Shown here in pieces: positions 1-11,521 of a stretch of 64,000 nt of DNA (position 1 is the first letter of the stretch; every line of letters begins with the position of its first letter). This DNA is from Pegoplata infirma. Taxonomy: Eukaryota > Arthropoda > Insecta > Diptera > Anthomyiidae. The stretch covers positions 95,624,736 to 95,688,735 of the forward strand of contig OY992537.1 of the NCBI GenBank assembly GCA_963921195.1, in the 5' to 3' direction. The translations under genes and the position numbers were made by a program. A model generated the notes under the pieces. It ran no database searches and had not been told where the DNA came from. It saw only the letters and a list, made by a program, of their open reading frames with translations.

Positions 1-745
1 ATAGTACAATGGTCGTTTTTCAAACTCTTAAAAAAAGTTCCAAAAACCCACCACAGAGGGCGGAAATATAAGGTTTTTCCATTTTCTTTTTAAATTAATT
101 TTTTAAATATGCACAATTAAAGGGCATTTTCAGCTTATTAAAATGATACCAAATTTTCCGTTCTATCACAATCCATTAAAAAGTTATAAGCTCTCAAAAA
201 TGGACAAAAACACGTTTATTGAGAACTTTGACCTCAATTTTCTCGAAAACATGACGTGATAGAAAAATTTGAAAACTAGATTCAGAATCAGCATCGAAAT
301 GTTAATAGAAAAAAGGTTTTATGACTCCAGAATATCATCCAAAACATCACAAAAAATGATCTCAATAATGCACAAAAATGCGTTTTTTGTGAACTTTGAC
401 CTCAATTATCTCAAAAACCCGACGTTACGGAATATTTTGGAAACCAGATTTGGAATTAGAATTGAGAGAAAAATCGAAAACGAGTGTCCAAACCGCTTAC
501 CCATCCAAAAATTTTTCAAATTTCGGTCATGTTTTATAATTTTGCCACTAGAAAAAAAACTTTGAAGTCTTATAACTTTTTAATGGGTTGTGATAGAAAG
601 GTGCTTTTTGTACCAATTTTCTTAGCAATTCGTGCATGATTAAAAAAATAATATAAATTTAAAAAAAAAAAAAAATCGATTTTTCCGCCTGTGGGTTATT
701 GGAACTTTTTTTAAGAGTTCAAAAATCTGCTATTGTATTAATTTT
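1..745. repeat. Long terminal inverted repeat element
   Basis: The first roughly 200 bases and 550-745 are inverted copies. Both contain the AACTCTTAAAAAAAGTTCC segment and a later TATCACAACCCATTAAAAAG segment. The interior holds two direct copies, about 170 bp apart, of a unit with GAACTTTGACCTCAATT. The left end may continue outside the window. It is a non-coding, foldback-type DNA element of unknown superfamily. Confidence 0.6.
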
Positions 746-1009
746 TGTTGTAGAATCGACTGGTGAAATCAGATTTGCAATATATTCAGCCGCTTTTTCT
801 CTGTAGAAAAATCATCTCAAAATCCGCGTTTTCAGATGCTGAACCACCCCAAGGAGTGAAAATTTTTCCAAAAAATACCGGCATTCTTTTTAGCTCCCAT
901 AAATCCTTTAAAAAAATTATGATATCCGATAAACAGATGAAGTGACATAGTCACCAAACGAACTCTAATAAATATATTTGGTAAAGTTTGAAAAAACGTT
1001 TTTTTTGAA

Positions 1010-1280
1010 AAGAAAAAAAATGTGAAACTTTTTTAAACTTTTAAAAAAAATAAATTGATAAATTTTGAGTAAATTTTTACTTGACACAATTAAAAATTTT
1101 CTTAGAAAAATCGAAAAATGTTAATTAAATTTTTAATTGTGTCAATTAAAAATTTACTCAAATTTTTAAGTAAGCATTTAATATTTTTTTATTAAAAGTT
1201 TACTCAATACTATTAAATCGTTAACTGGTGCAGAAATAGTATTAAAAATTTACTCAATTTCTTTTTTTTTTCTGTGTATG
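1010..1280. repeat. AT-rich hairpin repeat
   Basis: TTGACACAATTAAAAATTT near 1082 and its reverse complement near 1128 form a strong hairpin. More AAATTTACTCAA motifs follow. It is probably a small non-autonomous element, but the ends are not certain. Confidence 0.4.
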
Positions 1281-1295
1281 ACAGTAGATATTTAT

Positions 1296-1480
1296 TTTAA
1301 ATTCCGCAGATTGCTAAAATTTTTCTGCTGTCCTGACAGATTTCTCTACTGATTTCCACAAGATAATCAAGACAGATATTTAGCAAACTACGTCTGCTAA
1401 AATCAGAAGATTTCTCATATGGTTCAAAATGGGTGTATTTTTAACAGATTTTTCTGTTGATTTGAGTGAATGACCATCAT
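1296..1480 (+). repeat. Dispersed repeat with CAGCAGATTTCTGCTAAAAT motifs, copy 1
   Basis: It shares ordered blocks (TTTAGCAAAC, GTCTGCTAAAATCAG, GATTTCTCATATG) with 55490-55680 in the same orientation. It is non-coding. The class is unknown. Confidence 0.5.
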
Positions 1481-1653
1481 TTTAGTTGACAAAGGTACTA
1501 ATATACACTATTTTACTAATTTTTGCCGCCTTTGAATGTTTTTTCCGCTAGAGGATTTAAAGTTTCCAGGAATATTATTTCAGCAAATATAAAAAGTACA
1601 GAAATTACACATTTTTAACCCACTGAAAATCGTAATTTCTAAAAAAAAAACCC

Positions 1654-2534
1654 ACACTCAAAAAAAAAAACTGTAATTTTAGCAAAAAAAGCTTGTAAAC
1701 CTACAAGAAAATTTGCTAATTTTGAACCCACAATTTTTTTGCTAAAGTTAGCAAAAATGTTTTGCCAATAATTAGTTAACAAATTTTTTTTTTTTTTTAC
1801 ACATTTGAGGACACCATTGGGTTCGGACCCGATAGGTCCAGAACCCGATGGGCCTAGACCTAGTTGGGTTCCTTAAAAATCGTCATAGTTTTTGATCCAA
1901 AATTTGTGTCCGTTTCGCTCTACCTTGCTTAGTTTTTGAGATACGTGATTATAGGGGACCACTGGGGTCTTGAGAATTAAAAAACTCGATAACTTAAAAA
2001 ATATTACTCGGAGAGCTTTTGACTATTTTGTGGTCTTGTTCTACGTATTGAGGGCTACAAAAATGCTTTTGGACTTTTTGTTGTGTCGGCAATATTTACC
2101 GAGATATGAGCATTTTAAAATTTTCGGGAATGCTAACTTTTTTGGATCCAAAGTTAGGGCCCATTAGGGTCCACACATGTGAAGAGGACCCGCTAAAGTA
2201 TGGGGATTCTAAGAACCAAAAATGGCCTCCATTTTGCTCTATCTGGCTTAGTTTCCGAGATAGAGCCATTTTAAGTTTTCTGAAAATAAAAAAAAATTTA
2301 CCATTTATTTTTGCTAATGTTAGCAAAAAATCTTGTAAAAATGTTGTCAACTCAATTTCAAATCTTAGCAAAAGAAATTAGTTCAACGTTTGTTTAAAAT
2401 TGCTAATGTGCTAAATGAAGTTTACAAGAATTTTTTGCTAACATGCTAATCTCAACTAAAAATTTGCTAAAAGTTAGCTAACTAGCATTAGCAAAAAAAA
2501 ATTAGTAAATCTACTAACGTATTTTTTTGGGTGC
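1654..2534. mobile_element. Non-autonomous element with CACTCAAAAAAA-type ends
   Basis: It begins CACTCAAAAAAAA and ends TTTTTTTGGGTG. The subterminal regions carry many short TTAGCAAAA and TTGTAAA motifs. The core (1800-2290) repeats phrases about GGTCCGAACCC and AACTAAGC...AGAGCGAAACGG that reappear inverted in 8830-9300, so the two are the same family. The flanks read CA/CA rather than TA, so the duplication has decayed or the ends are approximate. No intact coding frame is present. Confidence 0.6.
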
Positions 2535-3179
2535 AGTCTTAGTGGAACAATGGAGCTTATAAATGATTGCTGGACCCATTTATCCATCTCTCCAAAAATA
2601 TTTTAAAATGTAATACCGCCTTTGAACTCTATTAACTTGTTTTTTTAAATTAGCAAAACAGAAAATAACAAAATAATTGCACACCATATGTTTGAAAAAT
2701 CATAAAAATAAATTTTACTAATAAAAATAAACAAACATTAGGCAAATGGAAGAAGAAACCAATAATAAATTTACACAGAAAATTAAATTGAACAAAGTAA
2801 TAATGAGGACGTTCGTCGTCATCATCATCATCATTAGCTTTACATGATGGGTAGCAAAAGTAGCAAATATCATGCACACACAGTAGCACCATAGAACACT
2901 TTTAAAATGAAATATTTTGAATACGGGAGTCGTCTTCGTCATCATCATCATCATAATGCCAAACCAAAATGTTGATGTTGCGGTGTGAATACCATGACCA
3001 AAGTGATATATGTGGTAAGTTGTAAAAATTGAGACTCCTCAAACATTTCGCTACCGTTTCCAGATTCAAAAAATTATTATTATCCACCGTAATAAACATC
3101 ATAAGGAAGTTCTGAGAGATAGATGAGGAGCGGCGTACAATAATAAAAATATGTAAAAAAATAAGTAAGAAAATTATAT

Positions 3180-3555
3180 TTGGTCAAGATCGACCATATA
3201 ATACCCTACAGCATTGTTTTCCGGAAAATGGGTCCCAAGTTCAAACATGGACGGATTTTATATATTTTATATATTTTAGTTAGATCTTAAATTATTGTAG
3301 AAATCACTTACAAACCAAATTTGAGTGAAATAGATTTTTGTTTTGCCAAAACACCGATTCAACTGAATATCAGCGAAATTTGTATATGGGGAGGCGACTA
3401 ACAATAAGTCCAAAAATGACCCAACTATAATCAGATTTGATTAAAAAAAAATATTATTATAAAATATTTCATATTTTCTTAAATTTTCAGAGATTTAGGT
3501 GAATATCGGGAGCATGGTTTGTATGGGGACCACAAGCAAAACTGGTCCGATTTTT
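3180..3555 (+). repeat. Dispersed fly repeat fragment (GACCGATT/GGTTTGTATGGGGA type)
   Basis: It holds ATAATACCCTACAGCATTG and, later, ATATCGGGAGCATGGTTTGTATGGGGACC. The latter segment recurs at 59340-59400. It is a fragment of a second ATACCC-type family distinct from the one starting at 3560. Confidence 0.5.
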
Positions 3556-3559
3556 TTTT

Positions 3560-4191
3560 TATACCCTCCAACCACAGTATGGGGGTCGAAATATCGGTCT
3601 AGGACCTCATAAAGTATATTTATTATTGATCAGTGATCGATTCTTAGACATTTTAGCGATGTCCGTCCGTCCGTCTGTCCGTCTGTAGAGGACACGATAC
3701 AGTCCAAAATAAAAGAGCTAGGCTTTAGAAGAATATGTCTTATATTCCTAGGCAGGTTAAGTTCGGAAATGGGCACAATCCAACCAAGGGGAAAAAAGTT
3801 CCCCCTTGGAGAACTAAATCAACCTCTGAAAAACGATATTTTTTGCAGGATTTTTTGTACTTTTTTAAGCAAATGCAACATTTTAATGACGAAGGAGGCT
3901 CAAAACCCTGTATGTGAACTCAGCAGATAAAAAAAATAAAGTTTGACCCGCCCATTTTGTGGGCGTGGATATAAAAAATGTATTGTAATAATGATTAATT
4001 GGATTAAATAATTGCATTAATCATAATAAATCCATTTGATAACATCTATCGCAAGGGGAAGGTGTCCCCCAATGACTCCCACCAAACAACCCCCCCACCA
4101 AAAAAAAGACGCCCCTGAATTTTTTTTTTTTGTTTCCATTTCGGAGGGTATAAAAGATTCGGCACAGCCGAATTTAACACTCTCGCTTGTT
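3560..4191 (+). mobile_element. ATACCCTCC dispersed element, copy 1
   Basis: It runs from ATACCCTCCAACCACAGTAT to the terminal hairpin ATTCGGC-tg-GCCGAAT, then AACACTCTCGCTTGTTT. Internal landmarks are CATAAAGTATATTTATT, TGATCAGTGATCGATTCT, AGCGATGTCCGTCCGTCTG and a GGAGGGTATAAAAGATTCGG block. The same order is seen in at least eight other copies here. No coding capacity is visible. Superfamily unknown. Confidence 0.7.
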
Positions 4192-4204
4192 TTTTTTAAG
4201 TTTG

Positions 4205-4580
4205 GCATGATGATTTGTAAATACAAAATAAGTTTATCTGATGAATTTCGAAAGGATACATATAATAACAGTGCTAAGAGTCATTTCACCAAAATTGAAA
4301 GGAACCGTTTATATAGGGCTAGATCTAAACATAAGCCGATTTTTTCCAATTTCAATAGACTTCGTTCTTGGGCCAAAAGTTTCAAATTTCAGCCAAATAT
4401 ATCGATAATTTCGACCTGTATTGTATTTACACCGTTAAAATGGACAGAGAGACGGACAGACATCGCTTAATCGACTCAAAAAGTGGTGGGTCTAGTACCA
4501 ATATTTCGGGTAGTTACAAACATCAGCACAAACTCATTATACCCTACCCTACCACAGAGTGTTGTAGAGTATAAAAATAC
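4205..4580 (+). repeat. Dispersed repeat family E, copy 1
   Basis: It shares CCGATTTTTTCC, AAATTTCAGCCAAAT, ACACCGTT, GACAGACATCGC, AATATTTC and ACAAACATCAGCACAA with 5725-5985, in the same order and strand. It ends at ATACCCTACCCTACCACAG. Confidence 0.55.
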
Positions 4581-5187
4581 AAAATGTATTGAATGAATGT
4601 TCAGTATGTGAGAACGAATTAGTAAAAGTCTAAAAATAAACAATATATTTTGTAAAACGAAATAATACTTTAATATATTAAAAAAAAGAAACATGTCTTG
4701 GCATGCATTATAGTACGAAGTATATTGGAAAAAATTATAGACTAAAGAAATTCGTCGCGGTTATAAATTTATGTACGTTTTTCTTATGGCTTTTCAAATG
4801 AAGAAGAACTGATGGAAGAAAATTTAAAATAATATGGAAAACACCAACAATATAGAATACCCTACATTTCGTAAGCACTAAAGATTTTATAAGGAAAAGA
4901 TATTGTTGTAATTCTCAGTGGGTAAATAAATATTAGGCATAGGTAATATTAATAATAAATATTCTATATCTAGGACTTTATTTTCGGTAAAATGTTTCAG
5001 AATGAGAAAATTTTAAAATTTTTCTTATTTTTTTATAGAAAACATAATTTTGTAATTCTAAATGAGAATACATATATGATTTTTGGCGTTTATACAACAA
5101 TCCGTAAGTTTTTCTGAATCTCGGGAAAAAGATTCTCCATAAATTTCTAAAGGCAACCAAGGGATTTCTAAAAAAATGATTAATTAG

Positions 5188-5712
5188 TAGAGTCCGACCG
5201 AATATTCGGTTTCGGTCTCGGTTTCGGTCTCGGTTTCGGCCGAATAATGGGGTTTCGGCCTCTATTCGGTATTCGGCAAAATTTTGGCCGAATATTAGCC
5301 GAAACCGAAACTTTTTGGTATTTTAAAAAATATGTAAAAATATCGCTGAATTTTTTGATTTCGTATTTCATTACACTTGCTTCAGTTCAATTGAAGAAAA
5401 TATTACAAGTTTATGCAATAAATGTAAAACTGTTTCAGTTCAAAAATTATTTTCTCCTAATCTGCAAAAGAAATATACAATTTTTTTGTAAGTTTTTAAA
5501 AAAACATATTTTTTTTTTTCAAAAATACAACAATTCCTATGGATTAAAAGCATTATATGCTGTATATTAATCTTTAACAACTTTTTAATAATTTTATTCA
5601 TGCCAGGCGGTAATTTTTTGTAAGTTTCGGTTTCGGTTCGGTTTCGGCCGAATATTACTTTTTCGGCCGAATATTCGGTTCGGTTTCGAAAACTGGTTTC
5701 GGTCGGACTCTA
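5188..5712 (+). mobile_element. hAT-type non-autonomous element TAGAGTCCGACC, copy 1
   Basis: Terminal inverted repeats are TAGAGTCCGACCGAATATTC and GGTCGGACTCTA. A perfect 8-bp target duplication TTAATTAG flanks it at 5180-5187 and 5713-5720, the hallmark of hAT transposition. Both ends are rich in TTCGG/CCGAA subterminal motifs. A 107-codon open frame crosses the interior but lacks transposase motifs. Other copies lie at 19474-19999 and 33102-33605. Confidence 0.9.
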
Positions 5713-5724
5713 TTAATTAGTGTA

Positions 5725-6130
5725 CAAAACACACATAAACTACGCATGGACCGATTTTTTCCTTAGTCCTTGATCCAAAAGTAGCTGAAGTTCTAAATTT
5801 CAGCCAAATTTTGATTATTGATAATTGCGACCGTGTTTACACCGTTTACAGACAGACGGTTAGACATCGCTAATTCGACTAAAAAGTGATTTTGAGCCCA
5901 TCGGACTTATCTGAAGGTGGGTCTATGACCAATATTTCAGGAATGTACAAACATCAGCACAACCTCATTCTAACTCATTTTGTATGGCAAAATCGTACTT
6001 CTTTCGATTTTGAACGTTTGGGCAAATTTTTATTCTCCTAAGCCTAAAACTTATGTGGTACAAATCTGAGGCCAATCGAATTTAATTCACTCTGGTGCCC
6101 GACGGTCAAAGTTTTTAATTTTGCAAATTT
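5725..6130 (+). repeat. Dispersed repeat family E, copy 2
   Basis: It is colinear with 4205-4560 over the GACAGACGG, ATCAGCACAA and TTTCAGCCAAAT landmarks. Its right part (6030-6130, TAAAACTTATGTGGTACAAA) reappears inverted at 34770-34830. Confidence 0.5.
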
Positions 6131-6210
6131 AAAAAATAAAAAATAAATATTTTGTGGCACATTAGATTTTTTTAATTTTGTTGCACTGAACCCACATATA
6201 AAAACAAAAA

Positions 6211-6811
6211 ACAAGTAAGAGTGTTAAATTTGGATGTGCCTAATCTTTTATACCCTCCAACATGCAAAAAAAATCCAGGGGGATTAGTGGTAATAAAAAT
6301 TCATTCTTATGCTTTTTGCGCTAAAGAAATACAAGTTTATCAATATTTAAAAAAAAAATTATTCCACGCCCATAAAAGGGCGGCGGACCGAAAAAAATGA
6401 CATTTTCTAATTCTAATTCAGGACTTTGAACTTCTTGTAGTATAAAAATATTGCATTTGTTAAACAAAAACACAAAAAAATCATGTAACAAAATGGTATT
6501 TTTCAGAGGTTGGTTTAGTTCTTTAAGGGGGAACTTTTTTCCCCGTCGTCCGATTTTGCTCATTTACGAACTTAACCTGCCTAGGAACATAAGACATATT
6601 CGTGCCAAATGTCGGGAGTCTAGCTCTTTTTTTTTTGGGGCTGCATCGTGTTAACTACAGACGAACAGACGGACGGACATCGCTACAATGTCTTAGAATC
6701 GATCACTGATCATAAATATAAATACTTTATGGGGTCCTAGACCGATATTTTGATGCGTTATACACGGAATGACAAAGTAAGTATACCCCCATACTGTAGT
6801 TGGAGGGTATA
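6211..6811 (-). mobile_element. ATACCCTCC dispersed element, copy 2
   Basis: An inverted copy. It starts ACAAGTAAGAGTGTTAAATT with a decayed TTTGGATGTGCC hairpin and ends TGGAGGGTAT. The GACGGACATCGCTACAATG and TTTATGGGGTCCTAGACCG landmarks are present. Confidence 0.7.
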
Positions 6812-6814
6812 ACA

Positions 6815-7564
6815 ATCGGTCGAACGATTTTCGAGATATCGCTATTTGAAATTTCCCAAAAATGGCGTTTTTTTCTACGTTCAAGAAAGTTAAAAAAAAA
6901 AACTCGAAATTTCTTTCCTTCGATTCTTTCATAGAACTTGAGCCATTCTTTCATTTAAACTTTACTTGAGTCGAAATCGATCGGCTTCGATGAAAGTTTT
7001 GGATTTTTGGAAAAATATCCACCAAAATTTAAAATTTTTGACAAAAGAAAAATTAAAAATAAATTATCTCACGATACAATATTTTTATTTGTTTTGTCAT
7101 GCTAAATACGAATATCAAATACGAATATCGAGCGGTTTTCGAGTTATCGCCATTTTAAATTTGTCAAAACAATTATCCAAAATGGCGGTTTTTAACTACG
7201 TTCTAGACATTTTTAACAAAAAATCTCAATTTTTTACCATTGACTATTTCATAGAGCTTGAGGAAAACTTAATTTGAAACAAATCCGACCATTTTAACCC
7301 ATGGCGTTCCTCGTTCAAAGTGTAGAGTTTTTGGCGAAAATTTTCTAAAAAACCCTATTCTTTGATCGAAGAGCGCCACGTCTTTAAATGATTGGATTTG
7401 GGTAAAATTTATTTTAAATGAAAGTTTGTCTTAAGCTCAATGGAAGGACTAAAGAAAAGAAATTTTAAGTTTTTTTTTTCAAATTTCTTGATTATAGGAA
7501 AAACCGCTATTTTCGGAAAATTTAAAATAGCGATATTTTAAAAACCGATCGACCGATTTTAAAA
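6815..7564. repeat. Direct repeats with GAGATATCGCTATTT / GAGTTATCGCCATTT
   Basis: Two direct units about 310 bp apart (6815-7000 and 7125-7300) share ATCGAGCGGTTTTCGAG, AAATGGCG-TTTTT, ACTACGTTC and TTCATAGA-CTTGAG. A related inverted segment lies at 7480-7560. It is non-coding. The class is unknown. Confidence 0.5.
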
Positions 7565-7728
7565 ATTTCGTTTAAGAAATTTCGCTTAAGAAAAGTACCA
7601 CGATTAAAGTTAAAAATTAAATATTTCGAAAAGTACCTGGATTGAAATTAGAGATTGTTAAAAGTACCAGGAATGTACTAAAAATTAATAATTCAAGTTA
7701 AAGTTTAATTTTAGTTAAAGTTTACTAG

Positions 7729-7942
7729 GGTTAATCGCCACCAAACATAATATCCGACTAAGATGCCATATCAACCCGGAAGCATCATCCCTTGCCGATC
7801 TGGCTGAAGTAGAGCGCAGACTTAAAAGAAGGAAGCCCTCTGATCTCATTAATAATTAAAATGAAATAACGTTTATATTAATTTACTAATTCCTTGAACT
7901 AAATTGCTTGTTAGTTTCCTATAACTAGTTGCAGTATTAAAT

Positions 7943-7983
<41 letters not shown>
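7729..7983 (+). pseudogene. Jockey-like LINE 3-prime stub with poly(A)
   Basis: The frame reads LGLIATKHNIRLRCHINPEA, then SSLADLAEVERRLKRRKPSD and LINN-stop. This resembles the C-terminal tail of Jockey/F-type ORF2 proteins (HPNxxA..RRLKR..PSDL). A short 3-prime UTR and a run of about 35 A follow (7949-7983). AAAGTTT at the left junction is repeated right after the A run, a likely target duplication. The sister unit at about 8220 lacks the insert. It is 5-prime truncated, as is typical of non-LTR retrotransposition, and is not functional. Confidence 0.7.
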
Positions 7984-7987
<4 letters not shown>

Positions 7988-8429
7988 GAAATATAAAAAG
8001 TACCAAGATTAAACATTGTCAAAAGACTGAACGACGGCATTCAAAATGTAAACTTTAAAAAGTACCAACATTAAAAATAAAATATGGACATTAAAAAGAA
8101 CCATGACTGAAGACAAATTTCGCTTAAGAAAAGTACCACTATTTAAGTAAAAAATTAAATATTTCGAAAAGTACCTGGATTGAAATTAAAGATTGTAAAT
8201 AGTACCAGGAATGTATTAAAAATTAATAATTCAAGTTAGAGATTGAAATATAAAAAGTACCGAGATTAAAGATTATCAAAAAAGTAACGACGGCATTAAA
8301 AATGTGGACTTTAAAAAGTACTAACATTAAAAATAAAATATGAACATTAAAAAGAACCATGACTGAAGACAAATTTCGCTTAAGAAAAGTACCACGATTA
8401 AAGTTAAAAATTAAATATTTCGAAAAGTA

Positions 8430-9501
8430 CACTGAAAAAAAAGACATAACTAAATTTAAGGAAAAAATGTCTTTGAAAATTTATCATGAATTTTCCTAAA
8501 ATTTTGTTAAATTTAACTTAAAAATGAGAAATTTTCTTAACTATGAGGAAAAAATTTTAGTTCATTTACTTATAATTAGTTTAAAGTTTTCTCTAAATGG
8601 ATTTTTTAAATATTAGGAAAAAAATTCTTACTGCGAAAGAAATTTTCCACAAATCTAAGAATCGTATCTTTATTTTTAAGACATATTTCTTAAAAAACAA
8701 TTTAGTTCGTTAGTTAAAATTTACTAAAAAAAACATTATCGCATTTCTCTTCTTTGAATTGAGGAAGTTTACTTCTTAGAATTTAGTTAATGACTTCTGA
8801 GAATTTAGTAAATAACTTCTTAGAATTTAGTTAAAAATTCAAAATGGCGATATCTCGAAAACTAAGCGAGATAGAGCGAAACGGATGAAATTTTCAAAAG
8901 AAAGACTACAAGTAAAATATGGAATAGCCTAGCTCTGCATATCTGTCGGGGTCTCAAGACCCTAATTTTAGATCTAAAATTTGAAATTCCCGAGATTTTA
9001 TATATACACATATCTCGGTAAATACTGCCAACACGAGAAAACGTCCAACGGCATTTTTGTAGCTCTTGACTCGTAGAACACTTCCGCAAAATACCCGAAA
9101 GCCCTCCGATCAATTGTTTTTGAGTTATCCGGTTTTTTCTCAAGACCCTATCAGGCCCCTTATTACCGTATCTCAAAAACTAAGCAAGTTAGAGCGAAAC
9201 GGACACAAGTTTTGGTTCAAAATCTATGGGGACCCTTAAAGGACCCAACGGGGTCTCGAGTTAAATGGGGTCCGAACCCATGGGTCCAGGGTCTAGACAA
9301 AATCTATTTCTAAAATGTGAAGTATAATTTTTCCCATTTTCTAGTTAAAATTGGCTTAAAATTAAATAACACTGTTTTCCTTATTTTTGGGAAAATTATA
9401 AACTAAAACCAAGAAAAAAAATCTTTGGAGCCAAATCATTCCCTCTTTTTCTCAAAATTGAGTTAATTTTCCCAGATTTTAGTTCACTTTTTTTTTGAGT
9501 G
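8430..9501. mobile_element. TA-flanked non-autonomous element, CACTGAAAAAAA ends
   Basis: It starts CACTGAAAAAAAAG and ends CTTTTTTTTTGAGTG, flanked by TA on both sides. The surrounding repeat reads CGAAAAGTA|insert|TACCTGGGTTG, and the uninserted copy near 8168 reads CGAAAAGTACCTGGATTG, so the boundaries are exact. Subterminal parts hold TTCTTAGAATTTAGTTA-like motifs. The core (8830-9300) is the inverted partner of 1800-2290. A TA target suggests Tc1/mariner-type mobilisation. Confidence 0.85.
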
Positions 9502-10331
9502 TACCTGGGTTGAAATTAAAGATTGTAAAAAGTACCAGGAATGTACTTAAAATTTATATTATAGAAAGTATCACGATGGAAATTAGAATTCGATATACAA
9601 AAAGTACAACATTTGAAAAAGTACAGGGACTGTAGATAAAATTTGGACCAAAAAATATGCTACCAGTGAAATTAAAGTAGGGACTATAAAGGTACTCAGC
9701 AGTAATAAGTACCCCAAATTAAACTATGGGTCAAATTCCGAGTAAGTACCACATAAAGTAAAACAGACAGCTGTTATATCTTTATCCCAAACCTAATAAC
9801 ACCCTATTCCATAGAGTAGCTCATCATAGTGTTAAAATAAAAAGAGAGGTCATAAAGTCTTAAATTAAATTCAAGATTTTACAATAATGTAAAAGTTACA
9901 ACAACAGCAGCTAAAATAAAAAAAGGAACGACAAGAACAAATGATGATTATATTTGAGTTGTAAAGATATTTTTTTTTTGTGATGTATGGCACGCATTTC
10001 CTGCTTAAAACAGAGAAGACAACCAAAAACCGAATCGAAACCATATGAAACATAGAATATCATTTTTGAAAAAATCGACTCGACTACTAGTCGACCGCGT
10101 GTTAATTAGGAGGTTTCCATTTAATGATTGAAAACATTTAAAAATGTATTTAAAAATCTATTTGAAAAAAATGTACCTACACCAAAAAAAGTTGTGGCAG
10201 GTGGATTATGAAGACGAGGGGAAACTATAGTAGAGCAGCTCTAAATGTAGATTATCATAATTTAATGGAGTTATCATTTGGCGGTGTCTGATGAGAATTT
10301 ATAATCTAAAAATTTGAGTAATGACACTTAC

Positions 10332-10478
10332 TTGGATTATTGTTGGTTTCACGCCAATGTGTGGCCGCTTGACATCCAAATGTTGAACGACTTATGCCTT
10401 TACAACAAGACCATCGTTTACCTGACCAAAGACCAGGATGATAACGATATGATTTTGGGGTATTTGTATCTTCACAAA
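10332..10478 (-). CDS. Btk29A: Btk29A-type Tec kinase, coding exon: BTK zinc-binding motif
   Basis: A 147-nt exon. After two bases completing a Val codon it encodes CEDTNTPKSYRYHPGLWSGK, then RWSCCKGISRSTFGCQAATH and WRETNNNP, ending with the first base of the next codon. The zinc ligands of the BTK motif are visible: His in YHPGLW, the CC pair in WSCCKG and Cys in FGCQ. In Tec kinases this motif packs directly on the PH domain and stabilises it. The acceptor is a pyrimidine-rich tract ending in CAG, above 10478. The donor is GTAAGT at 10331-10326. The next expected exons (proline-rich region, SH3) were not seen in 1-10331. RasGAPs also carry BTK motifs, but the PH exon immediately upstream and the spacing favour a Tec kinase. 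Confidence 0.9.
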
Positions 10479-11271
10479 CTGTAAATGAAAAAGAATAGAG
10501 ATTGTTTAAAATTTTAAAGTGAAAAAAAGGATTAATTCAAAGTGGATCAGTTAACAGTCAATTTACGCGTTAACGATTCCAGACGGTATAAAAATGGTGT
10601 CCTTATTTGTTCAGATAATCATATTTAACCAGATTTAAAATTGATTATAAAGATTATCCACTTCTGCAGAAAATTCTTCAGGAATTTATGTAATTTTTTA
10701 AATTCTATAACATTACAAAATAACGGAACCTCAATAACCAAACCTCAACAAAATTTGTTTCTATTATTTTCTTCTGCTTGAAAATACAAATTCAATTTCT
10801 AATATGTTATATCATGTTTACATAATTTACATATAAATTAACATTATTAATCCACCTACATCGTACAAAACACACAATAAACAAATTCAAATTCAATTTA
10901 TTACCACAAAACATTTTTCATAAGTTTAAACCGCAACCTAACCTGAAAAAATACGTCAATTTGAAGAAGCAGATGAGATTGCAAGTACATACACTTGGAA
11001 AAAAAAATAGGATTTTTGAATTTCAATTGGGTGTTGAGTTGACAAAATTAATGGAGGAACAGAATGTGCAAAAGTTCTGACACATAAAAGGGTACTGTAT
11101 GAGGAACGTCGTCGGTCTACAATTCTTGCAGCTCCAAAAGGGGTCAAGCGAGTTAAGAATAACGCTAGTTCCACTATCCCTATTCTTTTAAATGATGACC
11201 AGATCCTTACTGACCCGGTGGATAAGGCGAATATTTTTGGCGTTACTTCCGAGGGTAACATGTTCTATGAC

Positions 11272-11521
11272 CACACACAGAAAACAAATTTGTAAATTTT
11301 CAACTGAAATTTAGTAAAAACAACTAAAAATCGATTGACACATTTGCATATAGGTCGTCAGAATTGAATATCGGTAGTCTCAACTGAACTCGGTTGATCC
11401 AACATACATTTAATTAAAACAATAAAAAAATTCGGTTGACACACGCAAAAAATAGTAGCGACAATCGAATTAGGAGATGATAAAACAAAAAAATTCAATT
11501 GGAAATTTATTTTTCTGTGTG
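11272..11521. mobile_element. Small element with CACACAGAAAA ends
   Basis: CACACAGAAAACAAATTT on the left and ATTTTTCTGTGTG on the right are inverted. It splits the LINE relic between the DPVDKANIF block and the downstream block. The terminal style resembles the CACACAAAAAAT elements at 27727 and 60928. Confidence 0.6.

Larger units (their letters stand above)
7565..9780. repeat. AAGTACC repeat cluster with two insertions
   Basis: Imperfect copies of a unit of about 240 bp have landmarks AAGTACCACGATTAAAG, TATTTCGAAAAGTACCTGG and GTACCAGGAATGTA. They occur near 7570, 8115, 8390 and 9505. The copies are interrupted by a LINE stub (7729-7983) and a TA-flanked element (8430-9501). The uninterrupted copies provide unoccupied sites for both. 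Confidence 0.65.
1..10331 (-). other. Inferred downstream intron, runs off the window
   Basis: The sequence left of the GTAAGT donor at 10331 is the next intron of the kinase gene. No SH3, SH2 or kinase exon was recognised here. Stretches 746-1010, 4580-5179 and 9781-10331 are AT-rich and show no clear feature. 2535-3180 holds only CATCAT-type microsatellites in AT-rich sequence. Confidence 0.6.

Noticed and set aside
2650..3102. Frames with poly-Met or poly-Asp runs
   Set aside because: They are translations of CATCAT microsatellites. No splice or domain evidence.
3560..4191. Helitron assignment for the ATACCCTCC family
   Set aside because: A terminal hairpin is present, but no TC start, CTRR end or AT insertion site could be shown. 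Left unclassified.
4036..4470. 144-codon frame across an ATACCCTCC element
   Set aside because: It spans the boundary of two repeats (3560-4191 and 4205-4580), so it cannot be an ancestral gene.
5247..5570. 107-codon frame shared by hAT copies 1 and 2 and inverted in copy 3
   Set aside because: Frames differ in start and length among copies, are rich in Phe/Lys from AT bias, and lack DDE or BED motifs. More likely chance than transposase.
10180..10331. Possible further kinase coding sequence left of the BTK-motif exon
   Set aside because: The GTAAGT donor at 10331 is strong, and frames beyond it hit stops within a few codons.
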